A stretch of DNA of 5,438 bases from Gammaproteobacteria bacterium (GTDB lineage Bacteria; Pseudomonadota; Gammaproteobacteria; CAJXQU01). Position numbers and translations under genes: made by a program. Shown here piece after piece: positions 4,960-5,438 of this stretch; positions within the stretch are counted from its first letter, which is position 1, and each line of letters begins with the position of its first letter. The stretch covers positions 1-5,438 of the forward strand of contig JALSSM010000024.1 of the NCBI GenBank assembly GCA_026984275.1. The letters run 5' to 3'. Under the pieces are notes generated by a model. That model did not search any database and was not told where the DNA came from. It saw only the letters and a program-made list of their open reading frames with translations.

Positions 4960-5438
4960 TTGGTGTCACAATTCTTGGATCAACTGGGACTATTGGTGTT
5001 AATACACTCGATGTTATGGCTCGCCACGATCAGAAGTTTTTTGTCACGGCATTAACCGCCAATCGAAATGTAGATGAATTGTTCAATCAGTGTCAGGAAT
5101 GGCAACCGCGATATGCCGTGATGGCAGACTATGACAGTGCTGAACAACTGGCGAAAAAACTCAAACAGTCGGGTAGTCAGACAGAAGTCCTTTCTGGTAT
5201 TGCTGGTCTGGAACAAGTCTCCATGATGGAAGAGGCCAGGTATGTCATGGCTGGTATTGTCGGGGCAGCTGGCTTACTACCTACATTGGCCGCAGCAAAA
5301 GCTGGTAAACGTGTCATGCTGGCTAATAAGGAAGCGCTGGTGATGTCTGGCCAGCTTTTTATGGATGCCATAAAGGCGAGTGCCGCAGAATTACTGCCCA
5401 TTGATAGTGAGCATAACGCCATTTTCCAGAGCATGCCT
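4956..5438 (+). CDS. dxr: 1-deoxy-D-xylulose 5-phosphate reductoisomerase, N-terminal part (cut by window edge)
   Basis: Catalyses the committed step of the MEP pathway, rearranging and reducing DXP to 2-C-methyl-D-erythritol 4-phosphate with NADPH; also known as ispC. The first 161 codons are present, out of roughly 400 in the family. Residues 1-14 hold the beta strand and NADPH-binding loop ending in GSTGTIG (8-14); Thr12 stands where Ser is more common. GAAGLLPTLAA starts the second conserved block, followed by LANKEALV at 122-129. Asp150, Ser151 and Glu152 in DSEHNAIFQ match the metal- and substrate-binding residues of E. coli at identical numbering. The start ATG 4956 overlaps the cdsA stop TGA (4957-4959) in an ATGA junction, so coupled translation is expected; a weak GGA at 4945-4947 lies eight bases upstream. 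Dxr supplies the isoprenoid units that UppS consumes. The C-terminal half lies outside the window. Confidence 0.96.
   Translation, partial: MIGVTILGSTGTIGVNTLDVMARHDQKFFVTALTANRNVDELFNQCQEWQPRYAVMADYDSAEQLAKKLKQSGSQTEVLSGIAGLEQVSMMEEARYVMAGIVGAAGLLPTLAAAKAGKRVMLANKEALVMSGQLFMDAIKASAAELLPIDSEHNAIFQSMP

Noticed and set aside
5177..5434. Minus-strand open frame of 85 codons near the right edge
   Set aside because: It lies entirely antisense to dxr, whose motifs (NKE, DSEHNAIFQ) run straight through the plus strand.

Overview
This window is a conserved bacterial housekeeping cluster, most likely from a gammaproteobacterium. From left to right it holds the first codons of map on the minus strand (divergent, cut by the window edge), then on the plus strand rpsB (ribosomal protein S2), tsf (elongation factor Ts), pyrH (UMP kinase), frr (ribosome recycling factor), uppS (undecaprenyl diphosphate synthase), cdsA (CDP-diglyceride synthase) and the first 161 codons of dxr (DXP reductoisomerase). 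Every protein aligns along its length with its Escherichia coli counterpart as I remember it. The order frr-uppS-cdsA-dxr is the one I associate with Pseudomonas and related gammaproteobacteria; E. coli has dxr between frr and uppS. I cannot name the genus. Base composition is moderate and looks even across the window, and there are no insertion sequences, tRNAs, CRISPR arrays or signs of recent transfer.

Layout: positions 1-35 are the start of map. Positions 36-256 are the only sizeable non-coding stretch (221 nt). It carries a good sigma-70-type promoter (extended -10, GC-rich discriminator) and a leader of about 167 nt for rpsB. All later intergenic gaps are 8-47 nt, and cdsA and dxr overlap by 4 nt. 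I see no intrinsic terminator and no convincing internal promoter, so the seven plus-strand genes can be read as one transcription unit that continues beyond the right edge (rseP and bamA would be expected next).

Functionally, the first part supports translation (S2, EF-Ts, RRF) and pyrimidine nucleotide supply (UMP kinase). The second part makes envelope precursors: Dxr feeds isoprenoid units, UppS turns them into the C55 lipid carrier for peptidoglycan and other cell-wall polymers, and CdsA activates phosphatidic acid for phospholipid synthesis. Shared transcription would tie ribosome production to membrane and wall growth.

I did not find a new biological system. The most interesting element is the rpsB leader. 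Complementary segments can pair almost the whole ribosome binding site and start codon (237-260), and a 9-nt direct repeat and an upstream CTAAT offer competing pairings, which fits an S2-responsive translational switch. Other points of note are the extended acidic tail on S2, a TTG start for pyrH, changed GTP-effector positions in UMP kinase, and the lack of well-placed Shine-Dalgarno sequences before uppS and cdsA.
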